Numbered from the stretch's first letter, positions 45,771 through 58,305 are shown. The stretch: DNA of 64,000 nt from Lunularia cruciata (GCA_948567375.1 OX419755.1:82478218-82542217); one strand, 5' to 3'. A program made the numbers and translations. The notes: generated from the sequence alone by a model not told the origin.

Positions 45771-47091
45771 TAGTTGGTGATGTCTTTGTTGCCATTGAAG
45801 CTTCAAACTCCTAGATGGCCATTTGTGCATTCTAGAGATGAGAAAGAGGCTCCTAAGTGGCATCATGAAGGGGATAGCCCTTCAAAGGACCTCGTACTCC
45901 ATATGTTGTTGGCGGTCATGTTGGATGTAGCAAAGTGCAAGTATATGATCAACTTTGTACTCCTCATGATCATGTATAGGGATGGGAGGAAGAGGAGGTT
46001 GGACATTAGAGGAAAAAGAAGATGGGTTAGGAACAAAGGTTTTTAACTTGGAAACATGGAAGACAGGGTGGATGTATATATGACAAGGCAAGGCAAGTCA
46101 ATAAGCAACAAGAGAGATGGTTTGAGTGATGTCAAAAGGTCCTATCCAATAAGGAGCAAGTTTATGAACTTGGGTATCAAGTGAGAGGAGTAGGTTACTA
46201 GAGGAGACCATGACTTTGTCACCAACTTGAAAGGTGAGATCATAATGATGGTGGTCTGCATATTGTTGTTGATGGTTCTGAGCAACAAGGAGATGACACT
46301 TGGCTTGTTAGAGAGATTGGGATATGGTGGTCAAGAAGGTTGATATATGAGGGATATGAGATGGAGGAGGAGCAAGAAAGGAATCCAAAACAAGTGGATC
46401 TTGGCCAAGATTGAGAAAGAAAAGAAAGAATTTGGTGCTTGCCTGTTTGGAGTTATTGTATGCCAATTCCATAGTTGCAAGATATTCATCCCAATTGGTG
46501 TGATGAACGTTGACAAAGGTACAAAGCATATCCTCCAAGATGCAATTTGCATGTTTAGTACATCAGTTTGAGGATGATAGGCCGTGGACAAAGCAAGCTT
46601 GGTGCCAAGTATCTAGAAGAGTACTTTCCAAAACTTCCAAAATGAAGCAAGGATCATGGTCAAAGATGAGTACACATGGTATCCCATGATGCTTGAATAC
46701 ATTGTCGAAGTAGATATACGCCAAGGTTGGAGCATCCACAATATCAACAATTAGTGCTTAATGAATTTGCTTATTGAGCTTATCCACAAACATCACAATA
46801 GTTGTGTGACCTTGCTTTTTCTTGGGCAAGGATGTGATGAGATCTAAGTTCACATGTTCCCAACAAGTAGATGGAATGGGGAGTGGTTGATGGAATGGGG
46901 AGTGGTTGAAAAAGTATACTTAGTTTTTGGTTACTAGCTTTGTTGCATTGGCATCTCTCACATGATCGGACGAACTCTCTAACATCTTGGGCCATGTTTA
47001 GCCACCACCATTTGAGTTGGAGGGTACTCAAGGTCTTGTCCACACCCATGTGAACAACAATTGGTAAGTCATGGGCTTCTTGAAGGCACAT
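45771..47091 (-). pseudogene. Copy D integrase with chromodomain
   Basis: Minus strand. The HHCC zinc-binding part at 46,780-47,091 is well kept (VVHMGVDKTLSTLQLKWWW, ending CERCQ). The core has STAYHPQTD near 46,570-46,590. The integrase C-terminal block HPVFHVSKLKTFVPNPSS is at 45,882-46,091, followed by the chromodomain-type sequence HEEYKVDHILALCYIQH and, in another frame, GYPLHDAT..PLSHL at 45,790-45,890. The chromodomain places the family among chromoviruses, which target heterochromatin. Confidence 0.8.
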
Positions 47092-47094
47092 AAG

Positions 47095-48824
47095 TCAAAG
47101 ATCACCTTTGACTAGAACATAGATCTGGTCTTCATGGAATAGAAGGCCTTCCTTGTAGTAAAAGGTATTGTACTCATTGTTGTATGGTGGAAGATGACCT
47201 TGTACCATCTGAAAGAAAGGATATTGTTGTAGAGCTATTTGAAATTCAATTTGGACTTTGGAGTTAGCGGGTACCGTTGTAATTGCCGTTGTGATGAAAG
47301 GAAGAGACTTCAAATCAGGTTATTGTGATAGGGCATCAAGGATGACATGGAACCAACCGGGTTTGTACTCAAGTTTGATGTCAAAAAATTGTAGTTGTTC
47401 CTCTTATCAATGATGTCAATTCTTGATGTGTTCCAAATGTAATGTCTACAACAAAGGCTTGTGATCAGTTTGCATGACCAATTGTTTCCCTAAAAGATAA
47501 TGCCTCCATACCTTGGTAGCATATACCATTGTTAGTTATTCTTGATCCCAAGCAGAGTAATTTCTTTGCTGTATTTAGTCTACGAGACACAAAGACAATA
47601 GGATGCAATCCATCTGTGAATTCTTGTCACAACACAGATCCAATTGCAAAGTTAGAAGCACATAATCAACCACACATGGTAGTTGAGGATCATATGGTTG
47701 AAGAATTGGATGTCTTGAAGACATCATATGTCTCACTTTTTGGAATGCTTCTTTGTGCTTGTTGGTCGATTGAAAGCTCAAAATTTTCCCCAAAAGATTA
47801 GTCAATGGTGTAGCTACATGAGCATAGTAATGGATGAACTGTCAATAAAAGATAGCTAATCTATTAAATGCATGTAATTCAATAGCATCCTTTGGAGTAG
47901 GCTAATCAATGATGGCCTTGATTTTCTCTTCTTCCATCTTGATCCACTCCAATGAGATCTTATGACCCAAGAAGGTAACTTCCTTTTGCCAAAAGGCACA
48001 CTTTGACTTCTTGCAATAAAACTTCCACTATTGTAGTTGTCTAAGGACTCCTTGTATGTGATTCACATGTTCTACCTCTGTCTTGCTGTAGATTAGATAT
48101 CATCTAAAAACACCACCACATATTGACCCAACAGTCCATCCAACACTCGATGCATCTGATCCATGAAGACTACTAGAGCATTAGTGAGCCCAAAAGGCAA
48201 AACTCTCCACTCAAAATTTCCATATCTTATGTGCAAGGTAGTCTTTTGCACATCCTCTCTATCAATAGGGATTTGCTAGTAGTTGCTGCAAAGATCCAAC
48301 TTGGAGAAGTATTTTTCTCCACTTGATTGATCAAGTAAGTCATCAATTTGAGACAAGGGGTATGCATTCTTCACTGTTTGTTTATTGAGCTCACGGTAAT
48401 CAATACAGAAATGAAGTCCTCCATCCTTCTTTGGAATGGATAGTATTGATGCTTCCCAAGGAGATGTACTATGTTGTATGAAATCCTTTTCCAACAAGTT
48501 TGTGAGTGTTGTTTGCAACTCCTCTAAATCCTTTGGTGAGAGCTGATAGATTGGTCTACTCATTGGAGTACTCCTTGGTAATAACTCAATCTTGTGCATA
48601 TCACGATCAGAGTGCAATCCCTTTGGTAGATCATCCGAAGACACATTTGCAAACTCTTGAACTATTTGATCAACCATTGCTTGATGATGCTCTTGACTCT
48701 CCTCAGATTTCCCTTGTGCAATTGGCTTGATCCACATTGCAAAAACATGCTTATCTTCCTCCAAAGCTTGCTCTATGGTTGCTTCATTGACAAACTTCCC
48801 ATCTGGGGACTTATCTTTCTTCAA
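47095..48824 (-). pseudogene. Copy D reverse transcriptase-RNase H
   Basis: Minus strand. A 182-codon uninterrupted frame (48,276-48,824) covers the PR-RT linker and the RT N-terminus, including [38 protein letters not shown] and FSKLDL. The palm region with the DD motif near 48,100-48,140 is frameshifted. RNase H at 47,575-47,805 has YDPQLPCVVDY. 47,095-47,313 is the linker to integrase. Confidence 0.82.
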
Positions 48825-48990
48825 AGCTTGCTCTATGGATGCTTTCTTGACAAATTCCCATCTTAGGACTTCTCTTCCTTCAAAGCTTGCTTTATGGCTG
48901 CTTTCTTTACAAACTTCTCATCTTGGGGCTTCTCTCCTTCCAAAGCTTGCTCTATGGTTGATTTCCTTACAAACTTCCCATCTTGGGATT
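48740..48990 (-). repeat. Four tandem ~60 bp units between protease and RT of copy D
   Basis: Four consecutive units with CAAAGCTTGCTCTATGG and CAAACTTCCCATCTTGGG on the plus strand. In element sense they encode repeats such as DGKFVNEATIEQALEEDK and DGKFVRKSTIEQALEGEK, plus DEKFVKKAAIKQALKEEK, alternating charged and Ala/Leu residues (helix-forming). Unit number differs from copies A, B and E. Confidence 0.82.
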
Positions 48991-49440
48991 GACTATTCTT
49001 AAGTGTCTTCCTCAAAGGTACTAGACAACCTAATAGGAAATTCATATCTTGGTGTTGTACTTGAATTTGTTGTTGAGTCCAATCAAATTGAACCTTATGA
49101 GATTCAAGCCAAGGTAGTCCTAGAATGACATCATAGTGTAGAGGTGCCACTACAAACCTCATACACTCCAAATACTCCTTCTCAATCTTAAAAGTAACAG
49201 GATGTGAACTACAAAATGCAAAACCTTTTCTACCATCTACCATCATCAATCTACTTCCAATCACTGGCTTGATAAGAATATCCAATTCTTTTATTACTTA
49301 CATAGACATATAATTCTCTAAACTTCCAGAATCAACCAAAATCCTACAACCATGATTAGATATCGTACCTTGCAAGTGAAACAAACTTGCATAGGTCAAG
49401 CCTTCAATCCCATTGGAACCAGGCTCCTAGTAGGTGGCTT
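48991..49440 (-). pseudogene. Copy D protease region
   Basis: Minus strand. Within the 140-codon frame 48,863-49,285 are KPVIGSRLMMVDGRKGFAF, MRFVVAPLHYDVILGLPWLE and QIQVQHQDMNFLLGCL. The catalytic part at 49,290-49,360 is in another frame (GCRILVDSGS-type by comparison of nucleotides). It is colinear with copies A and B. Confidence 0.7.
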
Positions 49441-52400
49441 GAAATCTCCTACTAAGATTCCTTGTTTCCTTGATCATTCTACTCCACAAACTCCATATAT
49501 GCGACTTGTTGAGGTCACCATTCTTGAGTGGACATTCAACGATGCGATGTCCCAATTGGCAACAATAGAAACAACCACTATTTTTGTCACAATTTTTCTC
49601 TATCTATATTGCCAAGTGGTCTCCGTTGAATGACATCAATCTCCATTGGTGCAGGCTCCTCCACTTGTATTGTATTGGTAGGTTTTGTGGAGGTTGAGGT
49701 TAAGACCAAGTTATTGCAACCAAGGAATCAATATGTTTGGCCAAACGCATGGCTTCTTCCAAGTGTTGTGGCTCTCTCATGGTTATCTCTAATTTGGTTC
49801 TTGACTTCAAGCCCCTCACAAATTGATCTTGAGCTTCACCTTCTAGTATATTTGGACTTTGCATGATGTAACTTCTTATTGAGCCAATCTATTTCAACTT
49901 TGCCTCCTTATCACGTTGTCGTACTTTTCTTTTCTCTCTCTTGGAACACATAGGATGCCTAGCTGTGGAGACTACAGATCAAAGGCTAGAGGTAAACCCG
50001 TAATGAATTGACTGAACACACATTTGAGCCTATTGCCGGAACCCTCCTTTCTCATAACTAATATTCATGCTATCAGGAAGGGTAGTACTATGCAACTTGA
50101 CCTGTCATCACAACACGCACTCTTGGTCTGCTGGTCATCACTTCCAACATAACCAAGAAGAAATACACAACACTCCTAGAAGGAAATAATCTAAGTGCAA
50201 TGCCCGCACACCACCAATCCAAGCCAATTGGGCGTACAAACAAGCATACAAGCACAGAGAGGATCCAATCACAAGAATAAGACAACAACTCTCTGTACTT
50301 TTTTTCAGGAAAGAACTTCAGAGCCTTCTTGCTCTATCATCAAGCTCATTTCAACATGTACTCCAAGCCTCCTCCCATCTTTCCTTCAAATCTCAACAAA
50401 TTTCTATTCCATGTGGGGATTTTCTATGTCTTTTTGATGGGGAAAACTCTGTGCAACTCATATGACAATAACTATTTCTGTATAGCTTGGATTCAAGTGA
50501 TCTAGGATTCAATGGTAAGCTTGTGAGATAAGATTTCCAATGATATAAAATAAACTTCAATCGGATCACTACAACTCACATGACAAGCCCTCAAAATTGG
50601 CCAGTTTTTTGCAACTTCACCCTAATTTCAAAATCCTCTTTTTAGGGTTTGCTCCTGGTTCTAGGAAAATTTTCCCCAGATTTCTGATTCAAAAATACAC
50701 TTGATCCTTAAAAACACTTTGGCAACCTGAAACTCTCAATCATAATCACAAGATAGGAGAATTGATATCCAATCAAGATGAAAGATAAAATTGCTCTATC
50801 AAACTTATGATAGTATTTTCAGCATGATGTTTTGCATCAGATCTCACTCTTCACAGATCTAGAACCAACTAAATTTTCCACAATAGCTGGTTGTGTTTTT
50901 ATCTAAAGTCTTGCAAATTTTGGTAGCCTAATTCCACCCCAGTCCCTAGATGTGGATCAATTCCAGAGTTGGGCTAACTTGTGAGCTCTACATACCCAAG
51001 CATACTTGATCCAAGACACTGATTTCTCTACTTAAATAATTCATTTGAAACCTTTGAACAAAGGTGAAAACCTATCCACTAACAACTCTGGAAATTTTCA
51101 TAAGGAAATTTGAACCACAACTTTTGGGGAGTGACCAAAACTCCAAACCTGATCATTAGCTCTTCTCCAACACCTTACATCCCATAAGCTTCAACTTCAA
51201 TCAATTGGATCTGATTTGAGATTGCCTCAAAACTGGAATTTATTGCATTCAGTTCTGTAATCACTTTGTTTTCTCTCCAATTCCACTAACATATAGTGAA
51301 AATGTCTCAAGAAGCTCCCTCAATTGACTAATTTGTGCTCTTGGGTATGAATTTAACCCCCCTTGACTCAATTGATCATATCCCTCTCATTTCTAGCTCA
51401 AATTGTGTGATTTCTATCCCCAGATTGTAGCCTGTTAATTCTTCTTTCCAACCATGTCCTTTGTTCCTTGAATGGTCTCTCTGAACTCCCTTGATGGTTG
51501 AAAAACTCCAGAATTTTCTCTTGGGACCCAAGCTCTTGCACATTTGTCCTTTAGTCTTTTTACTTTTTGACAATGGACCCCACAACTCCACCTTGAAGCT
51601 TATGAGCAAAAATTTAATCATTCCCCAACTATAGAAGTACATATATAGTCAAGTTCTAGACATTTTCATAAGTAAGCACCAGAAGGACAATAGGATCTGG
51701 GTTGCTCATCACCGACTCCACAATACCACCCCAAAATGTGCTACAAACCAATCCCATAATTCGTCATGGTGTAAAATCTGAAGCCTTATGAGAAAGGATT
51801 CGGGAGTGGAAGATCAAGAGCATGAGACATCTCATGCTTGAATGCTTCCTTTGATGCTCTAACACTTGCTCTTTGCTACAACTCTCACTCCCAAGGTCCT
51901 TCTCCCCTCGAGGCTCTCCAAACTAAAACACACCCATCTCTCCACTTGCACTCATCTTTATTCATCAGAGCCCTCAAACATGATAAGATTGTAACCCACA
52001 TGGCCAATCACATACATGTAAATAGATGGATCACATGGCAACATCTCATCCATAGGATCTAGCATACAACCTACCGCACTAACGTGGAGATAGACTATGA
52101 TAAGTCACTTTTTACGGCCTATGCAAACCACAACACAACAACGTGCAGTTCATGTGACATTTATAGCTTAGAATTGACTAATTATTGTACTCTTGGATTT
52201 TGCTCACGTCAAGATTGGTGCAACAATTTTCCGCTCAGATTGCTCTACTTTGAATTGCTACTATAGCTTTGCTACTCCATCCAATTGGCTAAAAGCCAAG
52301 AAAATTTATCTCCGCTCATCTTGAAGATTGGTAGCTTCAAAATAACGGTCATATTCAAACACAAAATTCTCCACTATAACTAGGAGATTCTTGCCTTTGA

Positions 52401-52810
52401 ATACCTTGGGTTTAGGGAAATAGATTTGATCTTCTCTTTCTTGAATTGGTACTCTCTACGTGCTCATGTTGTTGATGATCTCATTCATCCAACAATTGAG
52501 TAAGGTGCTCAATTTATTGTTGCATAACAATGAGAACCTTAGGCTTTACTGTCATTGTTGCTACTCTATCATGCCACCCTAAATCTATCTAATTTATTAA
52601 CATATAGAAGCAACACGTCCACCATTCTCCATAAGTTACAATCGGAAGTACCAAGGGTTCCTCAGATATGGTGATCATATATAGAAAATCTTACCCAAAG
52701 CATGAGATGATGTATTGTGTGAAATAATGCTCAGATAGTACTTGGACATAAAAATCCCAACGGTTTGGTAGAAGTGGATTTGGTGGTCCATAAATTCCAT
52801 CCATCCCATT
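49441..52810 (-). pseudogene. Copy D gag, split by a 2.2 kb insertion
   Basis: gag sequence at 49,441-49,916 (zinc-knuckle side) and 52,141-52,810 (N-terminal side, including the KVFKGKNL-type block at about 52,380-52,420). The two parts join at ACGT on each side of 49,917-52,140. Copies A and B are continuous at this point, which confirms the insertion. Confidence 0.75.
49917..52140. mobile_element. 2.2 kb TG..CA insertion in copy D gag (long solo LTR or LTR element)
   Basis: Starts TGTCGTAC and ends CACAACA, flanked by ACGT (49,913-49,916 and 52,141-52,144). It has no recognisable protein domain. Composition differs from the host, being less AT-rich. The TGTCGT start is shared with the 469-1014 insertion. 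The length would suit a large LTR left as a solo copy; no internal LTR pair was recognised. Confidence 0.55.
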
Positions 52811-52826
52811 CCTACTTTGATACCAA

Positions 52827-53268
52827 TGTAAAAGACCAAGACCAAGGAGAGAAATAGGAGAATGGAAGATCACATTGGGACACTTGAATGCAAAAAAATT
52901 CCAAATGCATAACATGAGCTTTGGCTCTCATATTATAGAGAGTATACAAGGCTCTTGAGAAGCTTCTCAAGAAGCTTCTTTGAGTTGCTTTCTTGGAGTG
53001 CAAGTCAAGTTAAACGGGAAGCTTCTCAAGAAGCTTCTTTCTGGAAGCCTTCTACTTGTTGTGCAAGCCTAGTTGGTTGGAAGCTCTAGAAGCTTCCCTC
53101 TAGAAACTTACTACTTGGGGTGCAAGCTAAGCTTGTGGGAAGCTTCCCAAGAAACTTCCTAGATAATTTTAGAATATTCTAGGCTAATTTAGCTTATTTG
53201 GCTTATTGGGCTTATTCACTACTTTGTTAGCCTTGACTGAATTTGTCACTCAATTCCATATTGTTACA
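52827..53268 (-). repeat. 5' LTR of chromovirus copy D (442 bp)
   Basis: TGTAAAAGACC..TTGTTACA with the primer site TTGGTATCAAAGTAGG (element sense) next to it at 52,811-52,826. GAAGCTTC units are at about 52,955-52,980, 53,018-53,045 and 53,085-53,110. It has one more U3 repeat unit than the 3' LTR. Confidence 0.9.
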
Positions 53269-53972
53269 AATATGAAGCATTCAAAACTGGTTTTTTTTAT
53301 ATGTACAGTCCATCACCAAAGAGTATGGATAAGCTCAAGCCAAAAAAATGTAGTCAAGATATGCAAAGAACAATTGATTAACCTCATTTGCATCATTTCA
53401 AAAGTAATCACTATGGTAGTTAATATCTCAAAGAGTTTCTAAAAGAGCAAGAATCAATGGTCTATTATCAAGTTTTAGTTTTTGAAGCCATGCTTGCTCA
53501 TTGTAGATTATTTTGGCTGTTGTATGAGTATTAAGAGTGCTTGTTGCAAAGTTGTAAGAACATGCTTTGGGGCAATGCCAACAACTAACAATTGGAATGT
53601 CATTACACATTGCTTTGGTTGAAGATAATAAACAATAGGATGACCATAAATGTTTTTGAAGGCTCATGATTGTGCTCTCTATTGCAAATTTTAAGATGCC
53701 AATGTCCATCATATTATGCAAGCATTCATAAAGCATGAATATGCAATCAATCTAACAAGAAGCCTTAGTTTTATAAGGTCATATAGTGGTGGTAGAGCTT
53801 TTGAAGCATCATATGTACACCCTTGGTCACATATTAGGGTTACTTGATTGATGTTTGAATTACTTCTAACAACAACATATCCTTGGGAATGCGTAAAAAT
53901 CTTATTATGTTGTAGCATGTCATCAAAGGAGCTATAGGAAGTTTCAATGGGAAATAACATGATGGAAGTCAA
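53269..53972 (-). pseudogene. MULE transposase, N-terminal part (FAR1-like domain)
   Basis: Minus strand. 53,972-53,709 reads MTSIMLFPIETSYSSFDDM and QGYVVVRSNSN..VTLICDQGCTY, like the FAR1/MULE N-terminal DNA-binding domain. 53,736-53,428 continues with CPKACSYNFATSTL. Near 53,290-53,320 MDCTYKKNQF is the MULE block with the first catalytic Asp, followed by a stop and MLHI, at which point copy D is inserted. The gene resumes at 45,390 with NVGITS. Confidence 0.75.
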
Positions 53973-56896
53973 AAGGTTGTACCATGTGAATTATTGTGAC
54001 ACATGATCATAGGTATTTAATAGTTTTTAATATCATCCTAGATTGTAAAATCTCTAAGATTTGCCACTCTAGAGAAATCAAAACCATCAAGGAAAAACAC
54101 AAAAAGTGACACTTACTAATTTATACATGATCTTGAGAAAACTAACAATATAACTTACACACAATATTAACTTAATTAAACACCTTTTGGACTTAACCGC
54201 TTGAGGTGTAATCATATAACTTTAAGAAATAAACTAGCATCAACTCAAAAAGTCAAAAGGAACAAAACATAATTTTTGATCAATTGGACACAACTCCCAA
54301 AGACTACTCATACTTCTTGTGTAAGAAAGTATGCATGTATGAGATAGTCATCTATTATTGTCTCATAGTCCAAATATGACAAAAGAAGATGATTGTAATG
54401 AAAGTTTGGGATAAATGCAAATAGAACAATGCCTTTCAAAAGCAATGGTTGTATAACAAGATTCTGCCAAGATTTTGTTTATTGAATGAAAAATTTATTG
54501 CCTTTGTGCACTTTCATTTCACATGTCTTAGATTTGAACTGCAAAGAGCCAAAATAGAGTTCTCTAGTCATGTACTTTATCCCCAAAAAATATAGCATAT
54601 CACTCTTGCAATTACACAACTCTTGAGGTCCAGATCTTTGCTAGAATAGACATTACTGTATGTTTTGAAAGCTAACAAATTGTCCTAGGTGCTCTTTTTA
54701 GCAACTATGAACATGCTTGAAAAGCTTGCAACTTGTAAACAATGTACTCTAACATTAAAAAGAGGACATTACAACACTTCTTGAATCAACAAATGAGAGT
54801 CAACATCTATATCTAAAGATATACCTTCTCTTTGGTAAGTAGTTTGTTTCACATCCTTCTTACCACAAACATTAACAAATTATCAGATCTCACATTAACT
54901 ACAAAGTTGCATAGGCAAATTGAAAAATGGCGAGCTTCAACTTATTAGTATTAGTATTTGTAAATAAATAAATAAATAAATATATAAAACTTGTTTAGGC
55001 TAAGGGATTGAAACATTTCTACTTTGAGACTCAAGTAAAGCTCCATGAAAATGTTTAAGAGATTGGCAAACAAATTATCTTAGGCTACAAAAATATAACA
55101 TGTAGAAAGATAAAACTACCCATGTACCAAAAGATTATCATGATTACTAATTTATATCATTGGATCTGTCTTGCAATCTATCATGATTGCAGATTGTGAA
55201 TTACAGATTATTTGTATTCTATCACAACTATTTCTCTTTTGTTTGGGAGGCAATTTCTCTTTGTTGTGTCTTTGAGTTTGACATGTGGGAATTACATATT
55301 TCTTTGAACTCTACACCATACACCATACATCATACACCATACTACCATAGAATTAAACTCATTTCGCTTGCATTGTGCTTCAAGAGTCCTGTTTGTTTTG
55401 GTTTTTAGATATAAACAATTCACACACCTTTTTCACCCTTCTCTAAGAAGGAAGATTTTAAGTTAAGATTTTAAGATCATGAACGTGAAGGTTTTAAGAT
55501 TTTCATAATCTCAAGTACTAAAAAATCCCTATTAAAGAGCTCTCACTTATTGATGATTTCACCAACTATAGAGCACAAATAGACCGACATTAAGTTAAGC
55601 TACTAAGTGTTATGGAGACCTCATAAAGAGTTCACTCAATCATTACCTACTACAAAATGCACCATGGGTTAATAGAGATAGATAAATATTAGGGATTAAG
55701 TAATCTATCTTAAATTTGTTGCACTTGGTGTAGATTATGTAAGTAAGTGTAAATAAAGGTCAAGTCATTTAGGAGTATTGTTATTCTTTTGTACTCAATT
55801 TAGACATCTCCTCTAATCTACAATCACTTGAATTTGCACTTGAACTTGACCAAGGAGAGAGAAGATTGGTAAGGGTTTTGGATATGGATAGAGAGAAATG
55901 ATTAATATAATTGGCTTGTAATTGGGTACTCAAATTGATTATGGGTTGTTAGGGTTAGAGTTATTGGATTAAAGTCTCCAAATAAGAATACAAATTTCCA
56001 TCTAAGATTAGAGATCTTCCATGAGATTACAGATTTTCTATTTATAGGTGAAAATTATTTATTCTTGGGATTGCACTAGATAGCAAAGTGCCTCTATATT
56101 TGAGTGGTGATCACATTTTAAGCTTGGATGATTCTTGGAGTGAAACTTGCAGTTTTATGATGTCATTATGGACATACCATTGGAGTAAAGTGGTTTTTGG
56201 AGTTGATTTTGTGGCACCCATGAGAGCCAACTCTATAGAAATCATTGGCAGGCAATTCGGATGATAAGCCATGCATTGCTAGCCTGAATGTGTAGTTGGA
56301 TATGACTATAGACTAGATACTGGAGGCAGAGAAGAATCTTTGGTAGTTGCATATATACCTTTCTCACATCTCTTATTTGCTTCCTTTTCTTTGTTCTTAC
56401 TCATTTTTCTCCTTGGCATTTGGATACATAGGTTTGGTCTATTATATCTCACCCTTTTATATGGAATTTACTTTATACTCTTTCGGGTATACTTTCAATA
56501 GGCTATTTCATGATGCTTCTATTTCTGCTCATTAGGACAAGGCCATTATTAAACTACCTTAGGCATCACTTTTAATCTAGTACTCCATGCTCCATATGTA
56601 TGATTAAAGGGTTGATCCTCACAACATTTTTAGCATATATCCATAGTTTCTAGGTTTATCTAGATGGAGTTCCTTTGATATCCAAATCATGTACTTTGCA
56701 TATAGTAGTGGTGGATCTTACAAGGTGTGATTCTCCTATGGAGGATGCCATATCATTTGTAACCCTTATCCTTGATCTTTTCACCACATGCCCTCCCTCT
56801 ACCTCCAACCCTCTTCTTACTCTACCACCATGGCACCACCACAAGATCATAATCTATTACTTAAGCCCTCAACAAATCTATACATATTGCTCCATC
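53973..56896. other. AT-rich region, no gene recognised
   Basis: Contains (TAAA)n at 54,959-54,982 and an ACACCATAC-type microsatellite at 55,312-55,345. Frames of 60-95 codons are present without recognisable domains. The 5' flank of copy E (CCATC at 56,892-56,896) belongs here. Confidence 0.5.
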
Positions 56897-57380
56897 TGTA
56901 ACAATGAGGAGTTTACATACAAGTTAGTCAAGACTAACAAAATAGCCAATATGCAAAATTAGCCAAGAATTATAAGAATATTCTAAAAATGTCTAGGAAG
57001 CTAATTGAAACCTTCCAAGTATTGGATATTGTGTATGCCAAGTGGTGACTTTTGGAGGAAGCTTCCCAACTAGCTTAGCTTGCATGCCAAGTAGGTGATG
57101 GTTTCTAGAAGGAAGCTTCTTGGGAAGCTTTCAGACTAGCTTAGCTCACATGCCAAGTTGGCAGCTTCTAGAATGTAGCTTCTCAAGAAGTTTTTGATTA
57201 GCTTAGCTTGCACTCTAAAAAAGGCAGCTTTTAGAAAGCTTCTTGAGAAGCTTCTCAAGAACATCCTTATACATTACCTATAAATACCAAAGCCTAAGCT
57301 CATGCTAGGCATTCTAAGTTTCCCTCATTCAAGAGTATTGTGATCTTCCATTCTCCTATTTCTCTCATTGGTCTTTTACA
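56897..57380 (+). repeat. 5' LTR of chromovirus copy E (484 bp)
   Basis: TGTAACAATGAGG..GGTCTTTTACA. U3 holds three GAAGCTTC-type clusters (about 57,092-57,130, 57,166-57,200, 57,234-57,262). TATAAATA follows at 57,279-57,286, then the conserved leader CCAAAGCCTAAGCTCATGC. Confidence 0.92.
57234..57286 (+). promoter_or_regulatory. LTR core promoter of copy E
   Basis: Alternating GAA/TTC units at 57,234-57,262 end 16 bp before TATAAATA (57,279-57,286). Identical architecture is seen in copy B on the other strand. Known plant heat-shock promoters and the heat-activated ONSEN element place heat-shock elements close to TATA. Function here is inferred. Confidence 0.5.
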
Positions 57381-57599
57381 TTGGTATTAATGCAAGAACC
57401 AAATGGATGGAATTTATGGACCACCAAATTTATTTCCCCTAAACCATTAGAATTTTTGTGTCCATGTACTACCTAAGAATCATTTCATGTAGTTCATCAT
57501 CTCTTGCTTTAGGCATAATTTTCTTGATGCAATCACCTTGTTTGATGAATCCTTGATACTTCCAATTGTAATTTATAAAGAATGGTGGACATGTTACAT

Positions 57600-58305
57600 T
57601 CTACATGTTAATTAGTCATTTCTGAGAGAGTAATAGCCACGGTAGCAATGCCTAAAGTTATTATTGCTATGCAACAACAAATTGAGCACTTTACTTGATT
57701 GTTGGAAGAAAGAGACCATCAACAACAAGAGCATGTAGAGAGAGCACCATTTGAGAAGGAGAAGAGAAAATCTGATTTCCAAAGCCCAAGGTATTTGAAG
57801 GCAAGAATCTCTCGAGCATAGTAGAAAATTTTTATTTGATTGTGAACATTATTTTGAAGCTACAAATCTTCAAGATGAACAGAGATAGATTTTCTTAACT
57901 TCAAGCCAATTGGATGGAGTGGCAAAACTATGGTGGAGATTCAGAGTAGAGCAAATTCTAGATAAACTAGAAAGTGAAGCTCTAGATCAATTTGTGAAGG
58001 GCTTGAAGTCATGGTCCAAATTAGAAGTGACCATTCGGACCCCAAGCACTTGGAGGAAACTATATAATTGGCTGAGCACTTTGATTCCTTGCTTACAACA
58101 ACTTGATCTTGACCTTGACCTTCACAAAACTTGCCAACACACTACATAGAAGTGGAGGAGCTAGCATTGATGGAGATTGATGTCATCCAATAGAGACCAC
58201 TTGGCACTATAGATAGAGAAAATTGTGACAAAATGATGGTAGCTTTTATTGTTGCCAAATTGGACATTGTGTTTCTCAATGTTCATTCAAGAATGGATGA
58301 CCTTG
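57600..58305 (+). pseudogene. Copy E gag (internally deleted)
   Basis: Plus strand. FEGKNL-type and FEATNLQDEQR blocks near 57,790-57,890, then SQLDGVAKLWWRFRVEQIL (57,900-57,960), directly followed by KLESEALDQFVKGLKSW, which indicates a loss of sequence compared with copy A. The zinc knuckle near 58,235-58,285 reads SFYCCQIGHCVSQC; its first Cys is Ser. It is interrupted just after by the solo LTR. Confidence 0.72.

Larger units (their letters stand above)
45391..53268 (-). mobile_element. Ty3/gypsy chromovirus copy D, inserted in a MULE (7.9 kb)
   Basis: 3' LTR 45,391-45,756, polypurine tract 45,757-45,770 (TATTCCCCCACC on the plus strand), chromodomain, integrase, RNase H, RT, protease, gag, primer site 52,811-52,826, 5' LTR 52,827-53,268. 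The two sides read together as one MULE gene. Immediate flanks are GTTGT and AATAT, so no clear target duplication remains. The length is inflated by the 49,917-52,140 insertion in gag. It is the best-preserved pol of the four copies but still broken. Confidence 0.92.

Noticed and set aside
48740..48990. Regular ~60 bp repeats resembling a CRISPR-like array
   Set aside because: Units are directly adjacent, diverged and in frame with the pol polyprotein; the setting is a plant retrotransposon.
48727..49002. 91-codon plus-strand frame with repeated FKACSMV/LTNF motifs (also 3482-3664)
   Set aside because: Antisense shadow of the pol repeat units of copies D and A.
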